The position numbers and the translations under genes are program-made. The notes beneath the pieces were generated by a model that was not told the DNA's origin, made no database searches, and saw only the letters and a list, made by a program, of their open reading frames with translations. Positions 45,233-57,354 of a stretch of DNA of 64,000 bases are shown piece after piece. This DNA comes from Hanleya hanleyi (taxonomy: Eukaryota; Mollusca; Polyplacophora; Lepidopleurida; Hanleyidae): positions 1 through 64,000 of the forward strand of contig JAVTVY010056900.1 in assembly GCA_036873755.1 (NCBI GenBank), read 5' to 3'. Position 1 is the first letter of the stretch. The number at the start of each line of letters is the position of its first letter.

Positions 45233-47136
45233 CACAGTCAGAAAAATGGTGTTAATTAACACTAAAAGTTGGTGTTGACTTCAACACCAAAAAACAGTGT
45301 TGAGTTACGGCCTACACCATATTGCCCCAACACCATTTATTGGTGTTAGTTAACACCGTTATTTGGTGTTAGTTAACACCGTTATTCGGTGTTGAGTCAG
45401 CATCCGCACTCGTCGGTCAACACTAAAAAATGGTTTGAGCCGGTTTCAACACCATTTATTGGTGTTAGTTAACACTGTTAATTGGTGTTGAGCCAGCATC
45501 AGCACTTGTCAGTCAAAAATAAAAAATGGTGTTGAGCCAGCTTCAACACCATTTATTGGTGTTAGTTAACACTGTTAATTGGTGTTGAGCTGGTGTTAGT
45601 TAACACTTAGTTAACATGTGCATATTAATAGAGCCTGCACCAATTTGTGGTAGGTGGGCACGTACGGCATAGGTGTTTCATTCCATATATTAAAGTTGAA
45701 TGCATCTGCATATTGTCAGAGCCTGCACCAATTTATGGTAGGTGGGCATGCACCGTCTAGGTGAGTTCGTTCAGTATTCACTTTATAGGTGAACAGAACC
45801 ATTCAACGCCGGATAGGTCTTTTCGTTTAATATTCACTTTATAGGTGAAGGAACTGATCAACGCAGCGCTTAGGTGTGGGAAATCAACATACGCTTTATA
45901 GGCCATGAGATTTGTGTCTTTCCTTTGTCCGACGTTATAACTGTTAGCTATGCTGGTTTTGGAATACTCTGGGCCAGCCAGCCCGGCATTGTCTTTAAGG
46001 ATAGATGCGGGGCGCGCGGACCTCGGCCGAAGCACTAGACAGAGAATCGTAAAATCCGTCCGTCATTTGCAAATTTGTGTTTCTTTTTCCAATAAAAAGT
46101 TGAAAAGCTGGCAGTAAAGCGCACTATGCGTCGCAATAAACCGGCAAAATACGTACAAGTAAGTTTACTCTATACGTATACGGCAATTATGACTGGAAAA
46201 TTCCAACTTCTTTGTCTACTTGCTTGGTATAAAGTAATTTTTCAAACCAATTCAGCTTTAAACAAACCTACGACAGCGAGCTACAGGGCGCTTACCCAGC
46301 CGTCGGAATCCTGGGGTTAACACAGCGGTAAACACCGTTATTGTCAGCATATAGCACGGATAATTTGTTTTACTTTTTTCCCCCTTCTGTTTTCATAAGG
46401 CTGTTAATTATACAGATTGAATGATTGCCTTAATGATTGACTTATTGATCAGGAAATAGTAAATAACGCAGATATATACTTGTTTTAGCGTTATTGTCAG
46501 CATATAGCCCTTTACGGATAATTTGTTTTAATAATTTGTTTTTTCTTCTGCTTTCATAAAGCTGTTAATTATACAGATTAACATGTGGAGATATCAATAG
46601 AACTCACGTACTGGTATGTGCTATATGCCGACAATAACGGCGTCACCCCAGAAATTTGGCAGCTGAGTTAAGCCACTGTTGTATTTATAGCTGTTTATTA
46701 CTCTTTTCTGGAGTCTTTATCACACAATTGATTCTTCGAGCTGTTAAATGTTACATTATTAATAATATTTTATCGATTGCAAACGATTACCAACCTCAAA
46801 GGGGGCGGAAATCCGAATTAACGGTGAAAATCGCCCCCTTTTCTTAACACTGTTTTTTTGTGTTGAACTGGTCTCAACACCATTTTTCAGTGTTAGATTT
46901 TCAACACCATTCTTTCAACACCGTTTTTTGGTGTTGAACTGGTCTCGACACCATTTTTCAGTGTTGGATTGGGTCAACACCATTTTCTCAACACCGTTTT
47001 TTGGTGTTGAACTGGCCTCAACACCACATTTTGGTGTTGAATTATGTCAACACCGTTTCTCAACACCACTTATTGGTGTTGAACTGGCCTCAACACTATA
47101 AAATGGTGTTGGGCCAACACCGTTTTTCTGGCTGTG
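45233..47136. mobile_element. CACAG-ended element with inverted arrays of GGTGTTGA repeats
   Basis: The left tip CACAGTCAGAAAAATGGTGT is mirrored by the right tip (reverse complement CACAGCCAGAAAAACGGTGT). It is inserted in a satellite unit, where deleting it with one TG gives CCAGGTGACGTCACCTG, very close to the usual CCAGGTGGCGCCACCTG; this supports a 2-bp (TG) duplication. Behind both tips lie dozens of short palindromic words such as AACACCATTTATTGGTGTT (45245-45610 and 46845-47130). The interior has an imperfect duplication (46335-46425 and 46490-46585) and no transposase. CACAG tips with 2-3 bp duplications hint at CACTA/CMC, tentatively. Confidence 0.85.
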
Positions 47137-49295
47137 TGACGTCACCTGTAAGCAGAAGTGGATGAAACGCAATCCCAAGCAACATCTCATGGCAAGGTAC
47201 AATGTATGCATGCCTAATTTGGGAAGAATTCGATGAGCAGTTCTCAAGTTATTGCCGGGAAACCAAATTTAGAAGATGCCCCGTGCAAGTGGGCGAAACT
47301 CAATTTCAAGCGACATTTCAAAGCGTTTCAAAGTTATCGCTTGTAGCATAAAAGAACGGAAAGAACCCAAGTGGCGCCACCTATAGGCAGATCTTTCTGA
47401 AACGCAATACCAATCAACATTTTGTCACAAGGAATGTATATGCCAAATATCGGAAAAATTCGACAAAGCATTTGGAAGTTATCGCTGGTGAAGAATTTGA
47501 GTGGACAACCACGGACATGCACAGAAGACTGGAACGAGACCCAGTGGTGCCACCTTCAAATGAATCTTGCTGAAACGCAATACCAACCCATGTCTGGTCA
47601 CAAGGAATGTATATGTCAAATTTCAGAGGAATCCGACAAAGCATTTGGAAGTTATCCTAACATCCATGAACTGGAACGGACACGAAGAAGCGAAACTCAG
47701 TGGGACCACCTTCGGGCAGATGTTGCTGAAATGCAGTAGCAACCGGCGTCTTGTCGCAAGGAATGCGTGTGCCGAATTTCGGGAGAATCAAGTTATCGCT
47801 TGCAAAGAATTTGAACCGACATCCACGGACAGGAACGGACATGAAGAAGCGAGACCCAGTGGCAACACCTTCAGGTAGATGTTGCTGAAATGCAATAGCA
47901 GCCGGTGTCGTGAGAATCCGACAAAGCGTTTGGACGTTATCGCTTGCGAAAAATTTGAACGGACATCCACGGACACAAAGAAGCAAGACCCATTTTGACC
48001 CAGTGGCGCCACCTTCAGTCAGATGTTGCTGAAATGCAATACCAACTGGCGTCTTTTCACAAGGAATGTATGTGCCAAATTTCAGAGAAATCCGACAAAG
48101 CATTTGGCAGTTATCCTGACCTCCATGAACTGGAACGGACACGAAGAAGCGAAACTGAGTGGCGCCACCTTCAGGCAGATGTTGCTGAAATGCAGTAGCA
48201 GCCGGCGTCTTGTCGCAAGGAATGCGTATGCCGAATTTCGGGAGAATCCGACAGAGCGTTTGGACCTTATCGCTTGCGAAAAATTTTAACCGACATCCAC
48301 GGACATCCACGGACACAAATAAGCAAGATCCATTTTGACCCAGTGGCGCCACCTTCAGGCAGATGTTGCTGTAATGCAATACCAACTGGCGTCTTGTAAG
48401 GAATGTATATGTCAAATTTTAGAGGAATCCGTCAAAGCATTTGGCAGTTATCCTGACATCCATGAACTGGAACGGACATAAAGAAGCGAAACACGCGCCA
48501 CCTTCAGGCAGATGTTGCTGAGATGCAGTAGCAACCGGCGTCTCGTCGCAAGGAATGCGTATGCCGAATTTCGGGAGAATCAAGTTATCGCTTGCAAAGA
48601 ATTTGAACCGACATCCACGGACATGAAGAAGCGAGGCCCAGTGGCGACACCGTCTGGAAGATGTTGCTGAAATGCAATAGCAGCCGGTGTCTTGTCGCAA
48701 GGAATGCGTGTGCCGAATTTCGGGAGAATCCGACAAAGCGTTTGGACGTTATCGCTTGCGAAAAATTTAAACGGACGTCCACGGACATCCATGGACACAA
48801 AGAAGCAAGACCCATTTTGACACAGTGGCAAATGGAACGGACATAAAGAAGCGAAACTCGCGCCACCTTCAGGCAGATGTTGCTGAGATGCAGTAGCAAC
48901 CGGCGTCTCGTCGCAAGGAATGCGTATGCCGAATTTCGGGAGAATCAAGTTATCGCTTGCAAAGAATTTGAACCGACATCCACGGACATGAAGAAGCGAG
49001 GCCCAGTGGCGACACCGTCTGGAAGATGTTCCTAAAATACAATACCAACTGGTGTCTTGTCGCAAAGAATGCGTATGACGAATTTCGGAAGAATCCAACA
49101 AAGCGTTTGGAAGTTATCGCTTGCGGAAATTCAAACAGACATCCACGGACATACACGGACGTACACGGACACAAAGAAGCAAGAACCATTTTGAGCCAGT
49201 GGCGCCACCTTTAGGCAGATGTTGCTGAAATGTGCAATACCAACTGGCGTTTTGTCGCAAGGAATGCGTATGCCGAATTTCCCCGGCCGCGTTGC
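47137..49295. repeat. Satellite array, 10-12 units of about 145-215 bp
   Basis: AGATGTTGCTGA recurs near 47715, 47876, 48021, 48176, 48359, 48510, 48660, 48875, 49024 and 49216. Each unit also has 'GTGGCGCCACCTTCAGGC', 'TTGTCGCAAGGAATGCGTAT', 'CCGAATTTCGGGAGAATC' and 'AAGTTATCGCTTGCGAA'. It is the same superfamily as 42.9-45.2 kb. Minus-strand frames up to 252 codons (48415-47657) arise because stops are rare in the unit. They change frame between units and are not accepted as genes. Confidence 0.9.
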
Positions 49296-50300
49296 GGGGG
49301 GGGGGGGCAAAAAATTGCGTGGAGGTTTTGGTAGAGCATGACCAAATTCTTAGCTCCAAATATACTCTTCTACTCTTCTATAAAATTCATAATCACATCA
49401 AGTAATGTGATCTCATCCTCGCGAACCAGTGTATCAATCGATAGGTTACGATCAATACACTGGCTTGGTTAGTTACCGATAGCAGTTTTGGATATAAATA
49501 GCTCGAGGGGTTTCCACTTAACCGAACCAGTCAGTAAGCGCCCTGAAGCAGCTCATCAGGCCAATCCGCAGCGAGGTTTGAGTTTTGACTGGTTTGAATT
49601 TCACCGCCCGCCAGACTGCCTTTGAAATCGACATCGGGTGTCAAAGTGAAAACCGCAGGCTTCAGATACCGACGCGCTAATTCAAAACAACCGCTAGGGA
49701 TGAAATTTACGAGATTGTGTAATAGACGCAACGACTCGAGAACTCACCCAAATCACCAAAAAGGTCCAGATAAACCCTCTGCGAGGATTTAGGGATTACC
49801 TGGGCTTGTGCAGATGTGTGATCTTGGAGATATAGATCAAAGTCAGTCATCTTGAACAATTTTCTGGTCTATTCTAACTTAATTGCACATGAAACATGAA
49901 TTCGGAGATCTTAGACTTAACGTATAGGATTTGATCTTTAGAAAATAGGTCAAGGTCAATGATATTCAATAGACTTCAGGTCCAGGCATATGTGGTATAA
50001 ATTTGGACAATGTAGATATAACCATTCTTGAAATATCATACGAAATAGAATCTGACCTGGATAATGTAGGTCAAGGTCAGTCATATTCAGCATACCTCTA
50101 GACCATCGCCAGATGTATACATAGTATTAATTTGAAAAGTCTAGCTATATTTCTTCATATTATATCATAATAAACGGTATATAACCTTGTAAAAATAGGT
50201 CAAAGTCAAGCAACTGGGATAGGCTTCTAGTCAATCACCAGTTGCATATGTTATATGAATTTGGAGACCCTGGCTTTAATCCTTCAAAAAAAATCAGAGA
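49296..50300 (+). repeat. Dispersed repeat with AGGTCAAGGTCA sub-units, copy 1
   Basis: 'TTGCGTGGAGGTTTTGGTAG' with 'TCTACTCTTCTATA' at its head, then sub-units of about 75-110 bp containing 'AATAGGTCAAGGTCA', 'CAGGCATATGTGGTATAAAT' and 'AATAGAATCTGACCTGGATA'. A shorter, closely similar copy is at 56745-57270. Confidence 0.85.
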
Positions 50301-52190
50301 ATTGGCACCCGAATGGGCTTCGTTAGCAGTTGGTAACGTAGCCCAAATATCCATCAATAGCTTTTCTCTGTAGGCTATAACTTACATTGTGCACTGTACC
50401 GTTACGTGATGCATTAATAGAAAATCACGATATTCATGAAGATGCATGTAGATATAGGAATTATTTATGGACAATGGCTAGCGATCGAATGTTGGATCTG
50501 ATGCTTAGTATTTAGCTAGTATGTATATACTACGTACAGTCTCTGTAAATGTACACCATTCAATGTTTCCATATGGTCAGTCGTATTTATATACTCAGCA
50601 CATAAGAAAAAACAATTTGGACGATGGCTAGTTACTGAATGTCGAATCTGACGCTAATATGGTTCCATCATGTGTTTATTGTCTCGTAGTATATGTGTAC
50701 CAAGTTTGGTGGCTCTAAACCACTTGCAGGGGTGTCAACGGAAGCTGTCTGTGACACACACACGGACATAATTTTCAGGTCGGCTCTTTTAATAGTATAG
50801 ACTCCATGCATGTGCATTCAGTCATTGCCCGAGATGTAACCTCTAACAGTTGAAGGTACGGTACACAGTCTGACACTATGAGATGTGCATAAGAGGCGTT
50901 GTGCGAAATCAGAATAGAAAATAAGTTGCACGGTACGTTCATTTATTCAGGTCATGTTTTGTCGTGCTTTTTTTTACTCTCCCAGTTTGGCAAATCGCCA
51001 GATTGGATAATTACATTGGATGTTGGTTATTATAGTCAGTGGGAGATATTAATCTAGCTCACAATAGCCCGGTTTGATTAGTGTTTCCGTGCTGAAAGGT
51101 TTTACGGGCTGGCGCCATCGTACCCGCAGGTGTTTTGATTGAAAACATTAATAACTGAGCCCTTCAATATACCCAAAGCCCCGAAAAGAACGAATTTATG
51201 TAATTTTGCCCCCGCTTATTGTGTAACAAAAAAATCCGTTCCAACATGCTTGATTAACTCTTGACTTGCGCAAAATGATGTAATATCCATGTACTGGCAC
51301 ACTGGATCATAAAAGTAAGTTTGTTCACTGCTGAAGATGCTATAACTAATAGCGAAATATACAGAATGAAATTGTCATTCCTACTCGGAGTTACTTTTCT
51401 TCTCTATTATTGGAAAATCATCAGTGGTTCCAATGGATCATTATAAGCTGTGGAGAAATAGAATAGAATCGGTTAGAGTGAAAACAATTGCATATAGGAA
51501 ATATGGACTACGTAATTAGCCTATGTTATTCATGCCTGAACGAGACAGAGATGTTATTTTGACCAACACGATTTTACTGCTTGACTCGGACCCGTACCAG
51601 GGACTTGGATGGAACTTGGGGGCGAGTTGATGTTCGGGACACCGAGTTAATTTGAACTAAAAATGAAAACGTTTGCGTGTCCCTTTTACGCCATGCAAAA
51701 ATTGTTTAGTCCCAATTATTAAATCAAGTCGGATTGCCAGATTAATAAGTCGGACCTTCGAGATATTAATTCGAGTTATTAAGTCAGGATCCAAAGTTAA
51801 TTTGAACTAAAATAACTTTATTACAGGTCTCTTTTACGGCGCCATATCTTGGGATCGTCTTGTCATTTAGATCAACTTTAAAGATAACGGCCAAAAGCCA
51901 TAGCATAACGGCAGATGAAAATATTATGTTGTACAAGTTATACCAGTCACTTACTCACCCCAGCCAACCACCCACCTTCACATAAGCATGTTCGATTTCA
52001 GTGACGCCATCACCGGTCGTTATGTCGTCACAGGAAGTGACGTAATACAAGATCAGGTTCGTGATCAGAGGGAATCACGGAAAGAACTTTTAAAACAGGT
52101 TCGATAATCATAATCAGTGAATAAGGAACAAAGGGGTAATATTTAAGTGAAAGATAGAGAAATTTTCGGTTCAAATAAATGAGTATTGCG
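50301..52190. other. No gene; small repeat fragments
   Basis: 50640-50790 ('ACCAAGTTTGGTGGCTCTAA', 'GACACACACACGGACA', 'TTTAATAGTATAGA') resembles the 3' end of a retroelement seen widely in animals, from memory. 'GTTAATTTGAACTAAAA' is duplicated at about 51647 and 51797. Confidence 0.45.
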
Positions 52191-52199
52191 TAAAAAAAG

Positions 52200-52625
52200 A
52201 GAGTAAAGCCTTCTCATCCTCCCCACAGCGCATGCTCCATTTCACAGGCTCACTAACATCTCTGCCTCCATTAGCGAAAGTTGGCCTTTACTACGTTGCT
52301 ATGACGTATAGGGGAAAACCCACGTTCGCCCGGTTCAGTGACTGAATTCGGCCGAACAACTCCTTCTGTTTTGCACATGAGCGAACTACTTTTCATATGC
52401 TCTGTCCAGATAAACAGGGAAAATAATCTCCAGATAATTCTTTTTAACGCTAGGTCAACAGACGTATTGTGAAGACTTAAAAAGTAATCGAAATGTTCGG
52501 CAAACATCTAATTTACTATATATGATGTCACTTCCGGCGATGTGCGCGCGGTCGGGAATCTTGTCAAAAAATCTGAATGGTGGTTGAGGTATTATTAACC
52601 CCCAGCGAGGTGGTTGAAACCGGTT
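52200..52625 (+). repeat. Dispersed repeat, copy 2
   Basis: Same order of blocks as 34850-35260. Its 5' part carries about 30 extra bases around 'TTGGCCTTTACTACGTTGC'. Confidence 0.85.
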
Positions 52626-53275
52626 AGGTTCAAGGAATCGACCAATCAGAATTACGTATACGACTACCATGTTTTATCACGCGGCAGATCAATGTATATA
52701 GAGAATGGGTTATCATCACCCTACTAAATCGACAAGTATGATTGTAGGTGAACACCGCCGGTCACGTGTCAAATAACAGTCAATGGTGGGGTTTTCGGGG
52801 CTTTCGTTATCAAGCGTGGGCGTGTGTCTGACCAGACGACAGTGACCACAGCCGAAAATGAACGATTTTCAGCATATCGATGACGGGTATGGTTACTGGT
52901 GTCCAGCCATTTTTTGAAGGAGAGATATCGTACTATATTGTCACCAAATGTAGGGTTATTACTATTTAAAGTTAACAAAAATTTTAAACATTTTTGCGGC
53001 GAGAGGTGTTTTTAGGTGTTGGTGTCGAGATAGTATAAAGTTTGCAGATGCCTCATTGTTTTCACAATTTACTGATAAATATTGTCCTCCTTAGCCATGT
53101 CACGCGATTCGTTATCACCGCAGCCTTGTCGTAAATAAGGATACTGGTGTTTCTGTCTTTAGTAACTTTATGTTATTTCTCCGTTATAGGCTTGTCGAAC
53201 AGTTCTTTCCAGTCGTATTTGATGCGCTTGGGTGTATTTGTGGATTGATCTATTTCAGTGGACATGCGTTTTCTT
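52626..53275. other. No recognisable gene
   Basis: No supported coding or repeat signal. Confidence 0.45.
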
Positions 53276-53282
53276 CGCATTA

Positions 53283-53458
53283 CAAGCGTCTGGTGCGTCA
53301 TTCATAATTCAACCGTCGTCCATTAAAGAATATCCGCATCCAGAATCCAAAGACCTTTCCCATATTCCATATAACAGTATTAGAACCAAATTCAAAAAGA
53401 CAATCATAGTATACATAAACATAATTTCCTAATTTCCTGCAAGAGAGAAGCGGTCAAC
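53283..53458 (+). mobile_element. Single arm of the TACAAGCG foldback element
   Basis: 'TACAAGCGTCTGGTGCGTCA' to 'CAAGAGAGAAGCGGTCAACA' follows the arm at 14829-15000 closely. The core and second arm are missing; the sequence runs straight into the virus-like relic. Confidence 0.82.
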
Positions 53459-53489
53459 AACAGTCACCCCGGTCATCTGAAGAGTATTA

Positions 53490-53885
53490 TGTTTTACGAC
53501 AGTCAAACCCATGTTTCTCGGGTCTGCCAATTGGCTTTTTTCTCATTGAAAATTGTCGTTATTGCTGTCGTTTGGCAACAATACGGTGGACGTTTGCACA
53601 TCGTGCTCGAAGTCGCTAGGCTCCTCGTACGAGGTAGGAATGTACAATGTTGGGTTTCAAGTAGGGGCTACACGGGGCACAGAAAAGTGGGGGTTCGAGA
53701 ACTGCCTTTTTCAACTCGTGGAGATGTTGGTTCCTGTTATTCAAGGACCAGTCGTGTACGACTTTATTTTGTGGTAGCACATCGATGGTAGGTCTGTTCT
53801 CTTTCTGCGGTATGAGGTTTCAATGTCACGAGGTTTCAATGTCACCGATAAATTCCTGGCCTCTTTACCACATCTCATGGTAATA
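53490..53885 (-). pseudogene. Inverted partial copy of the packaging-ATPase 3' end and following gene
   Basis: The reverse complement of this stretch matches 55060-55400. Shared blocks include 'AAGTCGTACACGACTGGTCC' with 'TTGAATAACA' (the other copy has 'AAGTCGTACAGCATTGGTCC'), then a block with the same frame in both copies (SYEEPSDFEHDVQT here, SYEAPKEIEHDAQT there). It lacks the ATPase motor motifs. Opposite orientation to the copy 1.2 kb away. Decayed. Confidence 0.65.
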
Positions 53886-54544
53886 TGGAGGAGTCCATTT
53901 CACCTAACATGATCGTACTCGCTTTCTACATTCCACCTGATAATAGAACACTAAAAATTACGAGCTCGTTTCATTTGTTTTTCCATTCATACACGTCAGT
54001 AGCTCATACCGTACTCAGGCGGAAGCCATCGACTAAGTTTCCTGAACCTAGACCAACTGAGTCAGAACTTATACCACCTTGTTAACTTGCATACTATACT
54101 CCTTTCATGCTGGAATATAGCTGCCGTACAATACCATGTATACCCACAACAACATACAATATAACAGAAGCATGTATGTAATGCAGTAAAGTTCGTAGGA
54201 TATCCCAGTACATGAAAATAATGTCATGTCAGACAGCTGAGACATTGTGATGAAATGCATTGGCGCCAGTGTTACAGCACTTGAAAATAACGCAGTATCA
54301 GAGGACAAATATGCTGCCGTAGATGGGCTGGGGAGGGAGAGAAGGCGGAGGGAGTACATCACGAGAAGGAAGAAGAGAATAACATAATACTGGTACATAG
54401 GAGCATTTAAAATTAATCCGATTATCGTTAACTAAACGTCAACCACCTGTCCAGTATATGCACGATTTGTGATAGGTTCTCGACACATACAATGTCGACA
54501 TAAACATGTGGCACAACAACCACCGGCAACAATGGCCAAGTGAA
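53886..54544. other. Unassigned sequence between two virus-like fragments
   Basis: A 97-codon minus frame (54398-54105) and short plus frames with Arg/Lys-rich text (near 54330-54385) show no recognisable domain. May be decayed element sequence. Confidence 0.35.
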
Positions 54545-55120
54545 GAGTAGTGAACACCCTTTTATCATGTTAGTCAGCGACCCGTCGGGTTGTGGAAAAC
54601 GGCGTGAGTTATGAAGATTTTGAAGGCAGCTCGCATGAACACTTCTCGGACGGGTATCGTATGATGCTATAATCAATGACGACATACACACGACTAAAAA
54701 AACGTGAGATTCATTCTTGGCATTATCTTCTATATTGGCGAGACGTATTACTTCACCACGGAGCAGACCAACGTTCTGATGGCTACTGTAAAACGAGACT
54801 AAAACATAGTCGATTCATTTACCAAAGGATCTTCACAAGAATCTATCCGTCATCTATTTAACCCAGAATCTATCACTTCTCTGAAGGCAAAGACTCTCGG
54901 TATATCGCATTAAACTGCCAATACTACGTGTTGCTCAACAATCCTATTGACAGACAACAAATACTAGCACGGGGGATAAGAAATTATCATCGAAATGCGA
55001 CTCATTTCATCGAACTTTCCAAGATGCGGTGCAAAGCCAGATGGCTACCTGTGCGTGGATTTGAAACATCATATCGCGAAAGACAACAGGCTGAACACCG
55101 ATGTAACACCACAAAATTAA
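54545..55120 (+). pseudogene. Packaging ATPase relic (a), A32/FtsK-type, Maverick/adintovirus-like
   Basis: Spread over several frames but in the right order: a Walker A-like loop DPSGCGK (54579-54599) preceded by EHPFIMLVS; a block with IGETYYFTTEQTNVL (near 54735-54780); FTKGS (near 54820); then ALNCQYYVLLNNP in the frame at 54928, RQQIL, and a C-terminal GYLCVDLK (55043-55066) with a stop at 55120. These are the successive blocks of the ATPases that pump DNA into capsids of Maverick/Polinton and adintovirus-type elements. Walker A lacks the usual Thr after Lys, and there are at least three frame changes plus stops, so it is not functional. Nearly full length. The family is named from recalled motifs. 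Confidence 0.7.
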
Positions 55121-55199
55121 GTCGTACAGCATTGGTCCTTGAATAACACGAAACAACAACAACTGTCGCCATATCCTCTTGGTGCGATAACTCTAATAG

Positions 55200-55880
55200 T
55201 TCATATATTGTTCCAATAGTCTCCACCCAAAATTTTACTACCCTCACTCGTACGAGGCACCTAAGGAGATCGAGCACGATGCGCAAACAGGAGGTGGATT
55301 ATATACGAACACTCGTCAACCGAGGTTTGAAAACGAGAGCAATAATGGCAATTTTCAAGGAGGAAAAGGCCAGTCGGTTGACCCGAGCGAACATGGGTCT
55401 GACCATCCGCTTCAGATGATGAGATCGACTGGGAAAAAAACGTATTCTTGTGGAAATAGATAAATCCATTAATACGCTTAAGCGCATATAAAATATAATA
55501 TCTGGGAAAATCTGTTTGGCAAGCGGAGGAATATCGTAAAGATATGGAAGAGAGAACACACCAGTATTTGAGACAAGGCTACGGTTAAAACGAGTCGCGT
55601 AAAATGGATAACGAGGACCATATCCCGGTGATTGAAAGGACAAATTTATTACGATGAAGTGATCAAATGGCACACGCTGTAAAATGAACATAATCTCCAG
55701 GAAATTGTGAAAACAATGAAACGTCTGCAAACTATATCGATTACGCGGATGCTGTTAGGCAGGCTATCAAGATGTGGAAATGTTTATTCGAGAAGTTGAG
55801 GACTCGTGACAATACATTTATAACCGGAGAAAATGGTGAAGTAGAAGACAGAAAGACGACTGACCCTGCGGACTAATAGT
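55200..55880 (+). pseudogene. Decayed gene downstream of ATPase relic (a), function unknown
   Basis: One frame from about 55237 reads HSYEAPKEIEHDAQTGG and ESNNGNFQGGKGQSVDPSEH. The same frame is retained in the inverted copy at 53490-53885, which suggests real coding ancestry. A later frame reads WQAEEYRKDMEERTHQYL (near 55512-55570), then ADAVRQAIKMWKCLFEKLRT (about 55744-55803). Stops break it several times. Its position just after the ATPase suggests a structural or accessory protein of the element. I do not recognise the family. Confidence 0.4.
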
Positions 55881-56744
55881 GAGAGATGGGCCCAGTTAAA
55901 AATCGATACCGCGTATTAGGCCTTAATGATGAACTACCGGTACACGTAGCTCGCTGATAATACATCCATTGTACAGCGTTGACATTCGATAATAAAACGA
56001 GTAACATTGCAGCAGTCAAACTCTCTTTACGCCACTACTCTGTCAAATGGCGCGATACTTGTTCTTCCAACCCGTCCCTTTTTGGAGATACTAGAATATA
56101 ACACGCTGAGTATGCAGCCCAATTATAATGCTAATTGAGTAAGGTCTGAATGATTACTGCAACTTTGGTCATACCTGATGACCAAGATGCCCAAAGATTT
56201 CAAGAATATTGCAAATATCCGTGGAAAAATTATCATTGAAGAAATAACGTATTTCATTAGTTTATTAATTAGTTTACGGTGTCGGTCATTTTAAAGGTAA
56301 TAATTGGCAGAAATTCAATGAATTATATAAACTGCGTGGATGGGAACAGTTAATAATAGCGATTTGCGTGTAATCAAGAAGAAAATGAAACACGGATGTT
56401 GCTTTATTTATGTATAGTGAAGAATATTAAGCAACATCAGGGCTGTTTGAAGGCCTGCTACGCAAAAGATCTCCCGTAAGAAATTGAGAAAGGAAATTGC
56501 TGTAAATGTAGGCATATTGCATGACATTAACATAATTTACCTATTGAAGTAGGAGTCAGAAATCATGAGGTTTTGACAGCAAAAAAAGGACAATGGGTCT
56601 AAATACCCCTCGGCCATCAGTTATTTTCTACACTGAGCAACATACATCACATAAGGTGTATTTTTCGAATTTTGACATCATGTAGGTTAATAAACCGTGA
56701 TCTAGTAGGGTAGACTGTAGTTTTCTCATTTTAGAAATACATAG
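55881..56744. other. No recognisable gene
   Basis: AT-rich, no motifs identified. Possibly further decayed element sequence. Confidence 0.4.
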
Positions 56745-57270
56745 CCAGTTGAGCCAGGTCAGCTTTTGCTGAGGCCCTAATTGATGAGAAAATAATTGCG
56801 TAGAGGTTTTGTTAGAGCATGACCACATCCTTAGCTCTAAATATCCTCTTCTACTCTTCTGTATAGCTCATAATCAAATCAAGTAATTATAGATCGAGGT
56901 CAGTCATCTTCAACAATTTTCAGGTCTATTCTAACTTAATTGCATATAGAACATAAATTCGGGGACCTTAGACTTGACTATAGGATTTGAACTTTAGAAA
57001 ATAGGTCAAGCTCAGCGATATTCAATAGACGTCAGGTCGAGGCATATGTACCGGTAGTATAAATTTGGACAATGTAGATATAATCCTTCATGAAATATCG
57101 TACTAAATAGAATCTGACCTGGATAAACTAGGTCAAGATCAGTCATATTCAGCACACCTCTGGACCATCGCCAGATGTATACATAGTGTTAATTTGAAAA
57201 GCCTAGCTATATTTCTTCAAGCCATATCATAATAAATAGGTCAAGGTCAGTTACATGGGATAGGCTTCAT
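56745..57270 (+). repeat. Dispersed repeat with AGGTCAAGGTCA sub-units, copy 2
   Basis: Head 'AGCCAGGTCAGCTTTTGCTG' (also at 43074), 'TTGCGTAGAGGTTTTGTTAG' and sub-units as in 49.3-50.3 kb, in the same order and orientation. Confidence 0.85.
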
Positions 57271-57354
57271 GTTATGTAGAAAAAGCTGGATACCACTGGA
57301 ATTCTTTGATTGCCTATGGATTTCAGGGCCCATCAACATATTGAAAGAGGGTCG

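Noticed and set aside
47657..48415. 252-codon minus-strand open frame, and neighbouring frames of 100-173 codons
   Set aside because: They run through satellite units. The same text reappears in several frames across units, unit lengths are not multiples of three, and overlapping frames are equally open.
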